A DNA stretch of 64,000 nucleotides from Mycobacterium marinum (GTDB lineage Bacteria; Actinomycetota; Actinomycetes; Mycobacteriales; Mycobacteriaceae), in the NCBI RefSeq assembly GCF_003391395.1, contig NZ_CP024190.1:2666001-2730000 (forward strand), given 5' to 3'. Made by a program: the position numbers and the translations under genes. Of the stretch, positions 55,012 to 63,017 are shown one piece after another (position 1 is the first letter of the stretch; each line of letters starts with the position of its first letter). The notes below the pieces were generated by a model. The model saw only the letters and a program-made list of their open reading frames with translations, was not told the origin of the DNA and made no database searches.

Positions 55012-56346
55012 GTGAGTACACCGCGTTCACTGTTGGCCCGTGTTGACCTACGGGGAGCGGAGTTGACTGCCGCCGGGTTGCGGGCCGCTCTACCGCGTGG
55101 CGGAGCCGACGTGGAGGCGGTCTTGCCGAAGGTCCGGCCGATTGTGGCGGCGGTGGCCGAACGCGGGGCGCAGGCCGCGCTGGAATTCTGCGAGTCGTTC
55201 GACGGGGTGCGGCCCGCGGCCGTCCGGGTGCCCCAGGCCGCGCTGGCAGCGGCGCTGGACGAGCTCAGCCCAGACGTTCGCGACGCGCTGCAGGTGATGA
55301 TTGAGCGGACCCGGACGGTGCACGCCGATCAGCGCCGAACCGATGTCGTCACGACGCTCGGCCCGGGAGCTACCGTGACCGAGCGTTGGATCCCCGTCGA
55401 GCGAGTCGGTTTGTATGTGCCGGGGGGCAACGCGGTCTACCCGTCCAGTGTGGTGATGAACGTGGTGCCCGCGCAGGCGGCGGGGGTGGATTCGCTCGTG
55501 GTCGCCAGCCCGCCCCAGGCCAGCCATGGCGGGCTGCCGCATCCGACCATTCTGGCCGCGGCCCGCCTGTTGGGAGTCGACGAGGTATGGGCGGTCGGAG
55601 GGGCGCAGGCGGTTGCGTTGCTGGCCTATGGCGGCACCGACGTCGACGGTCACGAGTTGGCGCCGGTGGACATGATCACCGGGCCGGGCAACATCTACGT
55701 CACGGCCGCAAAGCGGCTGTGCCGTTCGCAGGTAGGCATTGACGCCGAAGCGGGGCCGACCGAAATCGCGATCCTGGCCGACCACACAGCCGACCCCGCG
55801 CACGTGGCCGCGGATCTGATCAGTCAGGCCGAGCACGATGAGATGGCTGCCAGTGTGCTGGTTACTCCGAGTGAGCACCTCGCCGATGCCACCGATGCCG
55901 AACTGGCTGCTCAGTTGGCGACGACGGTGCATCACGAGCGAGTGACAACCGCGTTGGGGGGTCGCCAGTCGGCGATCATCTTGGTCGACGATCTCGATGC
56001 CGGCGTCAAGGTGGTGAATGCCTATGCGGCTGAGCACCTCGAGATCCAGACCGCAGACGCGCCACAAGTCGCCAGCCGGATCCGTTCGGCCGGCGCCATC
56101 TTCGTTGGGCCGTGGGCGCCGGTGAGCCTCGGTGACTACTGCGCGGGGTCCAACCATGTGCTGCCGACCGCGGGATTCGCGCGGCATTCCAGCGGCCTGT
56201 CGGTGCAGACCTTCCTGCGTGGCATCCACGTTGTCGACTACACCGAGGCGGCTCTCAAAGACGTGTCGGGGCATGTGCTTACCCTCGCCAAGGCCGAAGA
56301 TCTGCCGGCGCACGGGGAAGCGGTAAGGCGGAGGTTCGAACGATGA
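55012..56346 (+). CDS. hisD: Histidinol dehydrogenase
   Basis: Zn enzyme oxidising histidinol to histidine in two NAD steps; 444 residues. PGGNAVYPSSVVMNVVPA, DMITGPGNIYVTAAKR, EAGPTEIAILAD, QAEHDE and EHLEIQT are the NAD- and zinc-binding blocks. GTG 55012 is preferred to ATG 55003 because a GACAAT -10-like box (54999-55004) would overlap the latter. It starts the his operon; the next gene overlaps it by four bases. Confidence 0.96.
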   Translation: MSTPRSLLARVDLRGAELTAAGLRAALPRGGADVEAVLPKVRPIVAAVAERGAQAALEFCESFDGVRPAAVRVPQAALAAALDELSPDVRDALQVMIERTRTVHADQRRTDVVTTLGPGATVTERWIPVERVGLYVPGGNAVYPSSVVMNVVPAQAAGVDSLVVASPPQASHGGLPHPTILAAARLLGVDEVWAVGGAQAVALLAYGGTDVDGHELAPVDMITGPGNIYVTAAKRLCRSQVGIDAEAGPTEIAILADHTADPAHVAADLISQAEHDEMAASVLVTPSEHLADATDAELAAQLATTVHHERVTTALGGRQSAIILVDDLDAGVKVVNAYAAEHLEIQTADAPQVASRIRSAGAIFVGPWAPVSLGDYCAGSNHVLPTAGFARHSSGLSVQTFLRGIHVVDYTEAALKDVSGHVLTLAKAEDLPAHGEAVRRRFER

Positions 56347-57491
56347 CCAGCGCACCCCGGCCACGGCCCACCCTGGACGATCTGCCCTTGCGTGAGGATC
56401 TGCGCGGCAAGTCGCCTTACGGAGCGCCACAACTGGCGGTTCCGGTACGTCTGAACACCAACGAGAACCCGCACCCGCCCACTCAGGCGCTCGTTGACGA
56501 TGTGGTGCGTTCGGTGGGGGAGGCGGCGGTCGACTTGCACCGTTATCCCGACCGCGACGCCGTCGCCCTGCGTACCGACCTCGCCAATTACCTGACCGCC
56601 CAGACCGGTATCCGCATCGGCTTCGAGAACGTCTGGGCCGCAAACGGTTCCAACGAGATTCTGCAGCAACTTCTGCAGGCATTCGGCGGGCCGGGCCGCA
56701 CCGCCATCGGTTTCGTCCCCTCGTACTCGATGCACCCGATCATCTCCGACGGCACTCACACGGAATGGGTCGAGACAGTCAGGGCCGATGGCTTTGGCCT
56801 TGACATCGACGCTGCCATCGCCGTCGTGTCCGACCGCAGACCGGATGTCGTATTTATTACCAGTCCCAACAACCCCACTGGACAGAGCGTTTCGCTGACG
56901 GAACTGCGCAGGCTGCTCGACGTGGTCCCGGGCATTCTGATTGTCGACGAGGCCTACGGCGAGTTTTCCTCGCAGCCCAGCGCGGTGGGATTGATCGAGG
57001 AGTACCCGACCCGGCTAGTCGTCACCCGCACCATGAGCAAGGCGTTCGCGTTCGCCGGCGGGCGGCTCGGCTACCTGGTGGCTACGCCGGCATTGATTGA
57101 TGCCTTACTGCTGGTGAGGCTGCCTTACCACTTGTCGTCGGTAACTCAGGTGGCAGCGCGAGCCGCGCTACGGCACGCCCAGGACACCCTGGGCAGTGTC
57201 GCGACGTTGATCGCCGAGCGTGAGCGTGTGTCAAAGAAGTTGGCCGGCATGGGCTTTAGGGTGATACCAAGCGATGCAAACTTTGTGCTGTTCGGCGAAT
57301 TCGCCGATGCCCCGGCCGCCTGGCAGCGATACCTCGACCAGGGTGTCTTGATCCGTGACGTCGGGATACCCGGCTACTTGCGGGCAACTACCGGGTTGGC
57401 CGACGAAAACGATGCGTTTCTGCGGGCGAGTGCGCGGATCGCTGCCACCGACCTGGCCCCAGCTGCCGCAAGCCCCGTAGGAGCACCATGA
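56343..57491 (+). CDS. hisC: Histidinol-phosphate aminotransferase
   Basis: PLP enzyme making histidinol phosphate; 382 residues. LNTNENPHPP, ANGSNEILQQLLQAF, FITSPNNPTGQSV, VDEAYGEFS and PLP Lys in TRTMSKAFAFAGGRLGY are all present. ATGA overlaps with both hisD and hisB. Equivalent to hisC1 in M. tuberculosis. Confidence 0.97.
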   Translation: MTSAPRPRPTLDDLPLREDLRGKSPYGAPQLAVPVRLNTNENPHPPTQALVDDVVRSVGEAAVDLHRYPDRDAVALRTDLANYLTAQTGIRIGFENVWAANGSNEILQQLLQAFGGPGRTAIGFVPSYSMHPIISDGTHTEWVETVRADGFGLDIDAAIAVVSDRRPDVVFITSPNNPTGQSVSLTELRRLLDVVPGILIVDEAYGEFSSQPSAVGLIEEYPTRLVVTRTMSKAFAFAGGRLGYLVATPALIDALLLVRLPYHLSSVTQVAARAALRHAQDTLGSVATLIAERERVSKKLAGMGFRVIPSDANFVLFGEFADAPAAWQRYLDQGVLIRDVGIPGYLRATTGLADENDAFLRASARIAATDLAPAAASPVGAP

Positions 57492-58120
57492 CAGCCACCG
57501 AAACAGGCACCGCCGTCCGTCGGGCGCGCATCGAGCGGCGCACCCGCGAATCCGACATCGTCATCGACCTGGATCTGGATGGCACCGGACAAGTCGACGT
57601 CGACACCGGTGTGCCGTTCTTCGACCACATGCTCACGGCGCTGGGCAGTCACGCCAGCTTCGATCTGACGGTGCGTACCAAGGGTGATGTTGAGATCGAG
57701 GCGCATCACACCGTCGAGGACACCGCGATTGCGCTGGGCCAGGCGCTCGGGCAGGCCCTGGGTGACAAGAAAGGCATCCGGCGGTTCGGAGACGCCTTCA
57801 TTCCGATGGACGAGACACTGGCCCACGCCGCGGTGGATGTGTCCGGCCGCCCGTACTGTGTGCACACCGGAGAGCCGGATCACCTGCAGCACACCACTAT
57901 TGCCGGGAATTCGGTGCCTTACCACACCGTGATCAACCGGCACGTGTTCGAGTCGCTGGCCATGAATGCCCGCATCGCGCTGCACGTTCGGGTGCTCTAC
58001 GGTCGCGATCCACACCACATCACTGAAGCGCAGTACAAGGCTGTTGCCCGGGCGTTGCGCCAAGCCGTCGAGCCGGATCCTCGGGTATCGGGCGTGCCGT
58101 CCACCAAAGGCGTTCTATGA
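57488..58120 (+). CDS. hisB: Imidazoleglycerol-phosphate dehydratase
   Basis: Mn-dependent dehydratase, 210 residues, monofunctional type. DTGVPFFDHMLTALGSHASFDL and HHTVEDTAIALGQAL carry the metal histidines; the second repeat has HTVINRHVFESLA. Overlaps hisC and hisH by four bases each. Confidence 0.97.
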   Translation: MTATETGTAVRRARIERRTRESDIVIDLDLDGTGQVDVDTGVPFFDHMLTALGSHASFDLTVRTKGDVEIEAHHTVEDTAIALGQALGQALGDKKGIRRFGDAFIPMDETLAHAAVDVSGRPYCVHTGEPDHLQHTTIAGNSVPYHTVINRHVFESLAMNARIALHVRVLYGRDPHHITEAQYKAVARALRQAVEPDPRVSGVPSTKGVL

Positions 58121-58749
58121 GCGGCACGCCGCGGCCAAAATCGGTGGTCGTGCTCGACTACGGTTCCGGCAATCTGCGGTCGGCGCAGCGCGCCTTGCAG
58201 CGGGTTGGTGCCGACACCGTCGTGACCGCCGACGAGAAGGCTGCGATGGCCGCGGACGGACTGGTGGTGCCGGGGGTTGGCGCGTTCGAGGCTTGCATGA
58301 CCGGTCTGCGCAAGATCGGCGGTGAACGCATCATCGCCGCGCGGGTTGCCGCGGGGCGTCCGGTGCTCGGAGTCTGCGTCGGCATGCAGATTCTGTTCGC
58401 CCGCGGGGTGGAGTTCGGGGTGGAAACTCAGGGGTGTGGCCTGTGGCCGGGTGCCGTTACCCGGCTGGACGCCCCGGTGATCCCGCACATGGGCTGGAAC
58501 GTCGTGACCGCTCCCGCGGACAGTGTGCTGTTCAAAGGCCTGGAGCCCAAGGCCCGGTTTTATTTCGTGCACTCCTACGCCGCGCAGCGCTGGGAAGGGT
58601 CGTCCGGAGCCCGATTGACATGGGCCACCCATCAGGTACCTTTCCTGGCCGCGGTCGAGGATGGCCCGCTGGCCGCAACCCAGTTCCACCCGGAGAAGAG
58701 CGGGGACGCCGGTGCGGCCGTACTGAGCAACTGGGTAGAAAACTTGTGA
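58117..58749 (+). CDS. hisH: Imidazole glycerol phosphate synthase, glutaminase subunit
   Basis: Class I glutamine amidotransferase supplying ammonia to HisF; 210 residues. The oxyanion strand is VPGVGAFEACM, the nucleophile Cys lies in LGVCVGMQILF, and the His-Glu pair in QFHPEKSGDAG. ATG 58117 overlaps hisB. Confidence 0.97.
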   Translation: MSGTPRPKSVVVLDYGSGNLRSAQRALQRVGADTVVTADEKAAMAADGLVVPGVGAFEACMTGLRKIGGERIIAARVAAGRPVLGVCVGMQILFARGVEFGVETQGCGLWPGAVTRLDAPVIPHMGWNVVTAPADSVLFKGLEPKARFYFVHSYAAQRWEGSSGARLTWATHQVPFLAAVEDGPLAATQFHPEKSGDAGAAVLSNWVENL

Positions 58750-58760
58750 AGGAAGAGACT

Positions 58761-59495
58761 GTGCCATTGATATTGTTGCCCGCTGTCGACGTGGTCGAGG
58801 GTCGCGCCGTGCGATTGGTCCAAGGCAAGGCCGGCAGTGAAACGGAATACGGCTCGGCGCTGGATGCCGCGCTGGGTTGGCAGCGCGACGGCGCGGAGTG
58901 GATTCACCTGGTCGACCTCGACGCCGCATTCGGCAGAGGGAGCAACCGCGAACTACTCGCGGAGGTGGTGGGCAAACTCGACGTTGCGGTAGAGCTATCC
59001 GGGGGTATTCGCGACGACGACTCGCTGGCCGCGGCACTGGCAACCGGTTGCGCCAGGGTGAACCTGGGTACCGCGGCGCTGGAAAACCCACAATGGTGCG
59101 CCCGGATGATCGCCGAGCATGGTGAGAAGGTGGCGGTCGGACTCGACGTCCAAATCGTGGACGGCAAGCATCGACTGCGCGGCCGGGGGTGGGAAACCGA
59201 CGGCGGTGATCTGTGGGAGGTGCTGCAGCGCCTGGATAGCGAAGGATGTTCACGCTACGTCGTCACCGACGTGACCAAAGATGGCACGTTGGCAGGCCCC
59301 AATCTCGAACTGCTGGCAGGTGTGGCCGGTCGTACCGAGGCGCCGGTGATCGCATCCGGCGGTGTTTCCAGCCTGGATGACTTACGTGCGATCGCAACCC
59401 TGACGGGCCAGGGGGTCGAGGGTGCCATCGTGGGTAAAGCGCTCTACGCCGGAAGGTTCACCTTGCCGCAGGCGCTGACCGCGGTACGGGAGTAG
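58761..59495 (+). CDS. hisA: Phosphoribosyl isomerase A (HisA/PriA type)
   Basis: TIM-barrel isomerase of ProFAR, 244 residues. In actinobacteria lacking trpF this enzyme (PriA) also serves tryptophan synthesis. LLPAVDVVEGRAVRL carries the catalytic Asp, and VELSGGIRDDDSL, YVVTDVTKDGTLAGPN and APVIASGGVSSLDDL form the phosphate sites. GTG 58761 follows GAAGGAAG. Confidence 0.96.
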   Translation: MPLILLPAVDVVEGRAVRLVQGKAGSETEYGSALDAALGWQRDGAEWIHLVDLDAAFGRGSNRELLAEVVGKLDVAVELSGGIRDDDSLAAALATGCARVNLGTAALENPQWCARMIAEHGEKVAVGLDVQIVDGKHRLRGRGWETDGGDLWEVLQRLDSEGCSRYVVTDVTKDGTLAGPNLELLAGVAGRTEAPVIASGGVSSLDDLRAIATLTGQGVEGAIVGKALYAGRFTLPQALTAVRE

Positions 59496-59501
59496 ACCGC
59501 A

Positions 59502-60314
59502 ATGGATTTGGCTGCACGGTTGGTCACCTTGGTTGAGCAGGCGTCGGCAATTTTGGATGCCGCGGTGCCGAGGTTCCTCGGCGGCCACCGTGCCGATTCG
59601 GCAGTTCCCAAGAAGGGCAACGACTTTGCCACAGAGGTGGATCTCGCGATTGAGCGACAAGTCGTTGCGGCGCTGGAAGCTGCTACCGGAATCGGGGTAC
59701 ACGGCGAAGAATTCGGTGGTACCGATGTGGATTCGCCCTGGGTTTGGGTGCTCGACCCGGTCGACGGCACTTTCAACTATGCCGCCGGCTCGCCGATGGC
59801 CGCCATATTGCTCGGCCTGCTGCACGAAGGTGAACCGGTGGCCGGCCTGACCTGGTTACCGTTCATCGGCGAGCGCTACACCGCGGTGGCAGGTGGCCCG
59901 TTGCTGAGAAATGGCCTCCCGCAGGCATCGCTGGCTCCCGCGAAGTTGTCGGAGAGCCTCATGGGTGTAGGCACATTCAGCGTCGACTCCCGGGGCCGTT
60001 TTCCGGGGCGTTATCGGCTTGCGGTGCTGGAGAACCTCAGTCGGGTGTCATCGCGGTTGCGTATCCATGGGTCCACCGGCATCGACCTTGTTTATGTAGC
60101 CGACGGGATCCTAGGCGGTGCAATTAGTTTCGGCGGTCAGGTTTGGGATCATGCTGCGGGAGTCGCGCAGGTGCGGGCCGCGGGAGGCACCGTCACGACC
60201 TTGACCGGTGATCCGTGGACCCCAACCTCGCGTTCGGTGCTGGCCGCGGCGCCGGGAGTCCACGAAGAGATCCTTGAGATCGTACGTAAGACAGGCGACC
60301 CGGAGGACTACTGA
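59502..60314 (+). CDS. impA: Inositol monophosphatase family protein ImpA
   Basis: Mg-dependent phosphatase of the IMPase family, 270 residues. Metal motifs are TEVDLAIE, VLDPVDGTFNYAAG and WDHAAG. Inside the his operon between hisA and hisF. The true substrate may be inositol phosphate or histidinol phosphate; in actinobacteria related IMPase-like proteins serve as histidinol-phosphate phosphatase, and the location makes that plausible. Confidence 0.9.
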   Translation: MDLAARLVTLVEQASAILDAAVPRFLGGHRADSAVPKKGNDFATEVDLAIERQVVAALEAATGIGVHGEEFGGTDVDSPWVWVLDPVDGTFNYAAGSPMAAILLGLLHEGEPVAGLTWLPFIGERYTAVAGGPLLRNGLPQASLAPAKLSESLMGVGTFSVDSRGRFPGRYRLAVLENLSRVSSRLRIHGSTGIDLVYVADGILGGAISFGGQVWDHAAGVAQVRAAGGTVTTLTGDPWTPTSRSVLAAAPGVHEEILEIVRKTGDPEDY

Positions 60315-60315
60315 T

Positions 60316-61101
60316 ATGTACACGGATACCGGCCTTGCGGTGCGCGTCATCCCGTGCCTGGATGTTGACGCCGGACGGGTGGTCAAGGGGGTCAATTTCG
60401 AGAATCTGCGGGATGCGGGCGATCCTGTGGAACTTGCGGCCGCATATGACGCCGAGGGAGCCGACGAACTTACCTTTCTCGACGTCACCGCGTCGTCGTC
60501 GGGCAGGGCCACCATGTTGGAAGTGGTGCGCCACACCGCGGAGCAAGTGTTCATTCCGCTCACGGTTGGCGGCGGGGTGCGTACCGTGGCTGATGTCGAT
60601 CTATTGCTACGTGCGGGGGCCGACAAGGTTTCGGTGAACACGGCCGCGATCGCTCGCCCTGACCTGCTGGCCGACATGGCAACGCAATTCGGGTCCCAAT
60701 GCATCGTGTTGTCCGTGGATGCGCGCAAGGTGCCGGTTGGCTGCGCCCCGACACCTTCGGGCTGGGAGGTCACTACTCACGGCGGCCGCCGTGGCACCGG
60801 TATCGATGCCGTGGAATGGGCCGCCCGCGGCGCCGACCTTGGAGTAGGGGAGATCTTGTTGAATTCCATGGATGCTGACGGCACCAAGGCGGGATTCGAC
60901 CTGGCAATGTTGCGCGCGGTTCGCGCGGCGGTCACGGTTCCGGTGATCGCCAGCGGCGGCGCCGGGAACGTGGACCATTTTGCTCCCGCTGTTGCCGCCG
61001 GCGCTGACGCGGTATTGGCGGCCAGTGTCTTTCACTTCCGGGAGCTGACGATCGGCCAGGTCAAGGCCGCGATGGCCGCAGAAGGGATCACCGTGCGATG
61101 A
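60316..61101 (+). CDS. hisF: Imidazole glycerol phosphate synthase, cyclase subunit
   Basis: TIM-barrel cyclase partner of HisH, 261 residues. The catalytic Asp lies in VIPCLDVDAGRVVKG, the second in CIVLSVDARKV. FIPLTVGGGVR and PVIASGGAGN bind phosphate. ATG 60316 begins MYTDTGLAVRVIPCLDVD; the longer frame from 60208 would overlap impA. Overlaps hisI by four bases. Confidence 0.97.
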   Translation: MYTDTGLAVRVIPCLDVDAGRVVKGVNFENLRDAGDPVELAAAYDAEGADELTFLDVTASSSGRATMLEVVRHTAEQVFIPLTVGGGVRTVADVDLLLRAGADKVSVNTAAIARPDLLADMATQFGSQCIVLSVDARKVPVGCAPTPSGWEVTTHGGRRGTGIDAVEWAARGADLGVGEILLNSMDADGTKAGFDLAMLRAVRAAVTVPVIASGGAGNVDHFAPAVAAGADAVLAASVFHFRELTIGQVKAAMAAEGITVR

Positions 61102-61433
61102 CTCTTGACCCAAACGTCGCCGCCCGCCTGAAGCGCAACGCCGACGGATTGTTCACCGCCGTGGTCCAGGAGCGTGGCAGCGGGGACGTGTTGATGGTCG
61201 CCTGGATGGATGACGATGCTTTGGATCGAACCTTGAAAACCCGTGAAGCGACCTACTATTCGCGATCTCGCGGCGAACAGTGGGTCAAGGGAGCGACCTC
61301 TGGACACACCCAGTATGTGCACTCCGTGCGGTTGGACTGCGACGGTGACACGGTGCTGCTCACCGTCGATCAGGTGGGTGGGGCCTGCCACACGGGTGAC
61401 CACACCTGCTTCGACGCCACCGTGCTGCTTTGA
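61098..61433 (+). CDS. hisI: Phosphoribosyl-AMP cyclohydrolase
   Basis: Opens the adenine ring of PR-AMP; 111 residues. MVAWMDDDALDRTL, YYSRSRGEQWVKGATSGH and the metal-binding VRLDCDGD, GGACHTGDHTC blocks are present. Monofunctional, lacking HisE. Last mycobacterial-type gene before the synteny break. In M. tuberculosis chaA (Rv1607) would follow. Confidence 0.96.
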   Translation: MTLDPNVAARLKRNADGLFTAVVQERGSGDVLMVAWMDDDALDRTLKTREATYYSRSRGEQWVKGATSGHTQYVHSVRLDCDGDTVLLTVDQVGGACHTGDHTCFDATVLL

Positions 61434-61555
61434 ACGGGGAAGGTGCCGCCGAGCCGAAACAGCACCGGCCAGCCTTCCGGCGAACAGTGAAGTGACGCAA
61501 GGGAAGTGAAGGACCGCCGGATCGGGCTGCCGCGACACATTCCGCGCGACCTGCA
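61434..61555. other. Junction between the his operon and the foreign-looking operon
   Basis: 122 bases between the convergent stops of hisI and the AstE-like gene. No tRNA, direct repeat, insertion-sequence end or terminator hairpin with a T-run was recognised. This is where similarity to mycobacterial gene order stops. Confidence 0.6.
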
Positions 61556-62647
61556 TCAATCCGAAAGTAAATTGCCCTTTCTGCCCTCCAGCGGAATCTC
61601 GCCCGCGATCTTGCCGATCACCCGTCCCGGCCAGGCATAAGGCTGGCTATGGCGAGCAAAGAGCCGCCCGTCGGTCTCGGCCCGCAATTCCGTCTCCTCG
61701 CCAAGCGGGTCGATCACCGTGGCGACGAGATCGCCCTTGCGGACCAGATCTCCCAGCCGGCGGCGATAGGCGACGAGCCCCGTGACCGGCGAGCGCAGCT
61801 GCGCCATGGCCGTCAACGCCGTGGCGCGGCAGGACAAAGCCGGCTGCCCGCCCGGCCCATCGACAAAGCCGCGTCCGGCCAACATGCGCAGCAGCGCCAT
61901 GGCTTGATCGGCGGCACGTTCGGGATCGACATCGTCATTGCATCCCATTTCCAGCGTGGCGGCCAGGCAGGCCGGCGGAATGGGCAGACCGGGATGGTTC
62001 GCGGCCAGCGCCCACCACGGACCGGCGCAGGCCTCATCGAAGGGGCGACCGCCCGACACCTCTGCCAGAAGCACCGCTCGCGCATCGATCGCGGCGGCGA
62101 TGTCCTTGGCCGCCGGCCACAGCGCCGGGCCGACATACATGTGCGGCTCAGCCTCGTTGTCGGCGTGAAGATCGAGCACGAGGTCGGCGTCATGGGCGAG
62201 CGTCAGCAATCTGTGGCGCAGCTGCGCCAAGGCTCCATCCGGGGGCATCGCCGCAAGCCGCGCGGACATCGCGGCCCGGATCGTCTCGACGTTCGCCGCC
62301 GCGTCCGGTCCCAGCGACAGGCTTGGAAGGTCTGACAGATCGGCATAGTTCCGGTTGAAGTTTTCCCCGGTGCCGCTTTCGAGCCGACCGAACAGGAAGC
62401 TGGTTTCGGTCTGTGTCAGGCCGATCGGGTTTGCCTGCGGCACCAGCAGGATTTCACCATGGAGCGCGCCGCGAGCTTCCGCTTCGGCCAGATGCCCGGC
62501 CAGAATGCGCAAGACCAGCATGCCGGGCAACTCGTCGGCATGCAGGCCGGCCTGCAAATAGGCTTTCCTGCCCGTACCCGCCGCACCGAAGCTGAGCACA
62601 GTCAGTCGATGTGGCGAGCCCGGCAGTTCGTGGGTCTGGCGCAGCAC
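61556..62647 (-). CDS. Succinylglutamate desuccinylase/aspartoacylase-family zinc hydrolase
   Basis: A 363-residue M14-like amidohydrolase of the AstE/AspA family. Zinc ligands are His36 and Glu39 in LQAGLHADELPG and His161 in LVLDLHADNE. NFNRNY (96-101) binds substrate carboxylate, and Glu233 in TLEMG is the likely catalytic base. Residues about 280-350 form the usual small C-terminal beta domain. GTG 62647 follows a GGAG site inside the end of the previous gene; the frame runs open to 62731. The sequence style is Rhizobiales-like rather than mycobacterial (judged by memory). Substrate unknown, probably an N-acyl amino acid or isopeptide. Confidence 0.85.
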   Translation of the reverse strand: MLRQTHELPGSPHRLTVLSFGAAGTGRKAYLQAGLHADELPGMLVLRILAGHLAEAEARGALHGEILLVPQANPIGLTQTETSFLFGRLESGTGENFNRNYADLSDLPSLSLGPDAAANVETIRAAMSARLAAMPPDGALAQLRHRLLTLAHDADLVLDLHADNEAEPHMYVGPALWPAAKDIAAAIDARAVLLAEVSGGRPFDEACAGPWWALAANHPGLPIPPACLAATLEMGCNDDVDPERAADQAMALLRMLAGRGFVDGPGGQPALSCRATALTAMAQLRSPVTGLVAYRRRLGDLVRKGDLVATVIDPLGEETELRAETDGRLFARHSQPYAWPGRVIGKIAGEIPLEGRKGNLLSD

Positions 62648-62651
62648 GTTC

Positions 62652-62996
62652 TCACTCCGTCGGCGGAGCAGCCGGCTCACCGGCCGGAAGCACGAACACC
62701 TCTGTCTCGAAATAGGCCGCGCAGGCGGCATGCAGGCGATCGTTCAGCTTGCCTTCCGTCGCCAGCGCCCCTGCGATCAAACGATGACCGGGGGGCATGT
62801 CGCGCAGTTCGATTCCCTGCACATCGAGAAAGTTCGTCACGCCGGCCTCACCCAATTCCGGCAGCTCCATGGCGGCCTCGATGACGGCGAGCGCCGAGGT
62901 GTAGCGCGGCCCTGCGGCGGCAATGACGGGGGCGTTTGCAGCCGCTTTCTCCGTATCGGAAAGCAGTGTGGTCAGGGTGGTCCCATCGAAATACAT
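62652..62996 (-). CDS. VapC-like PIN-domain protein without an antitoxin
   Basis: A 114-residue protein. MYFDGTTLTTLLSD resembles the MxxDxSAL start of VapC toxins with the first Asp (residue 4). PRYTSALAVIEAAMELPE keeps the helix with the conserved Glu. FLDVQGIELRDMPPGHRLIAGALA matches the VapC core. The region corresponding to GKGRHPAxLNFGDCFAYA is shortened to KLNDRLHAACAAYF, so the last acidic sites are altered. ATG 62996 has an AAAGGA site. It lies between two enzyme genes with 21- and 4-base gaps, and no VapB-like gene is adjacent. Activity uncertain. Confidence 0.65.
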   Translation of the reverse strand: MYFDGTTLTTLLSDTEKAAANAPVIAAAGPRYTSALAVIEAAMELPELGEAGVTNFLDVQGIELRDMPPGHRLIAGALATEGKLNDRLHAACAAYFETEVFVLPAGEPAAPPTE

Positions 62997-63017
62997 GTCT
63001 GTCCTTTCTATTGATTT

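Noticed and set aside
55090..56682. 530-codon minus-strand frame
   Set aside because: Antisense shadow of hisD and hisC; composition-driven.
57997..59253. 418-codon minus-strand frame
   Set aside because: Antisense shadow of hisB-hisH-hisA; Arg/Pro-rich with no domain.
61649..62335. 228-codon plus-strand frame in the foreign operon
   Set aside because: Antisense shadow of the AstE-like gene, whose zinc ligands and spacing mark it as the real frame.
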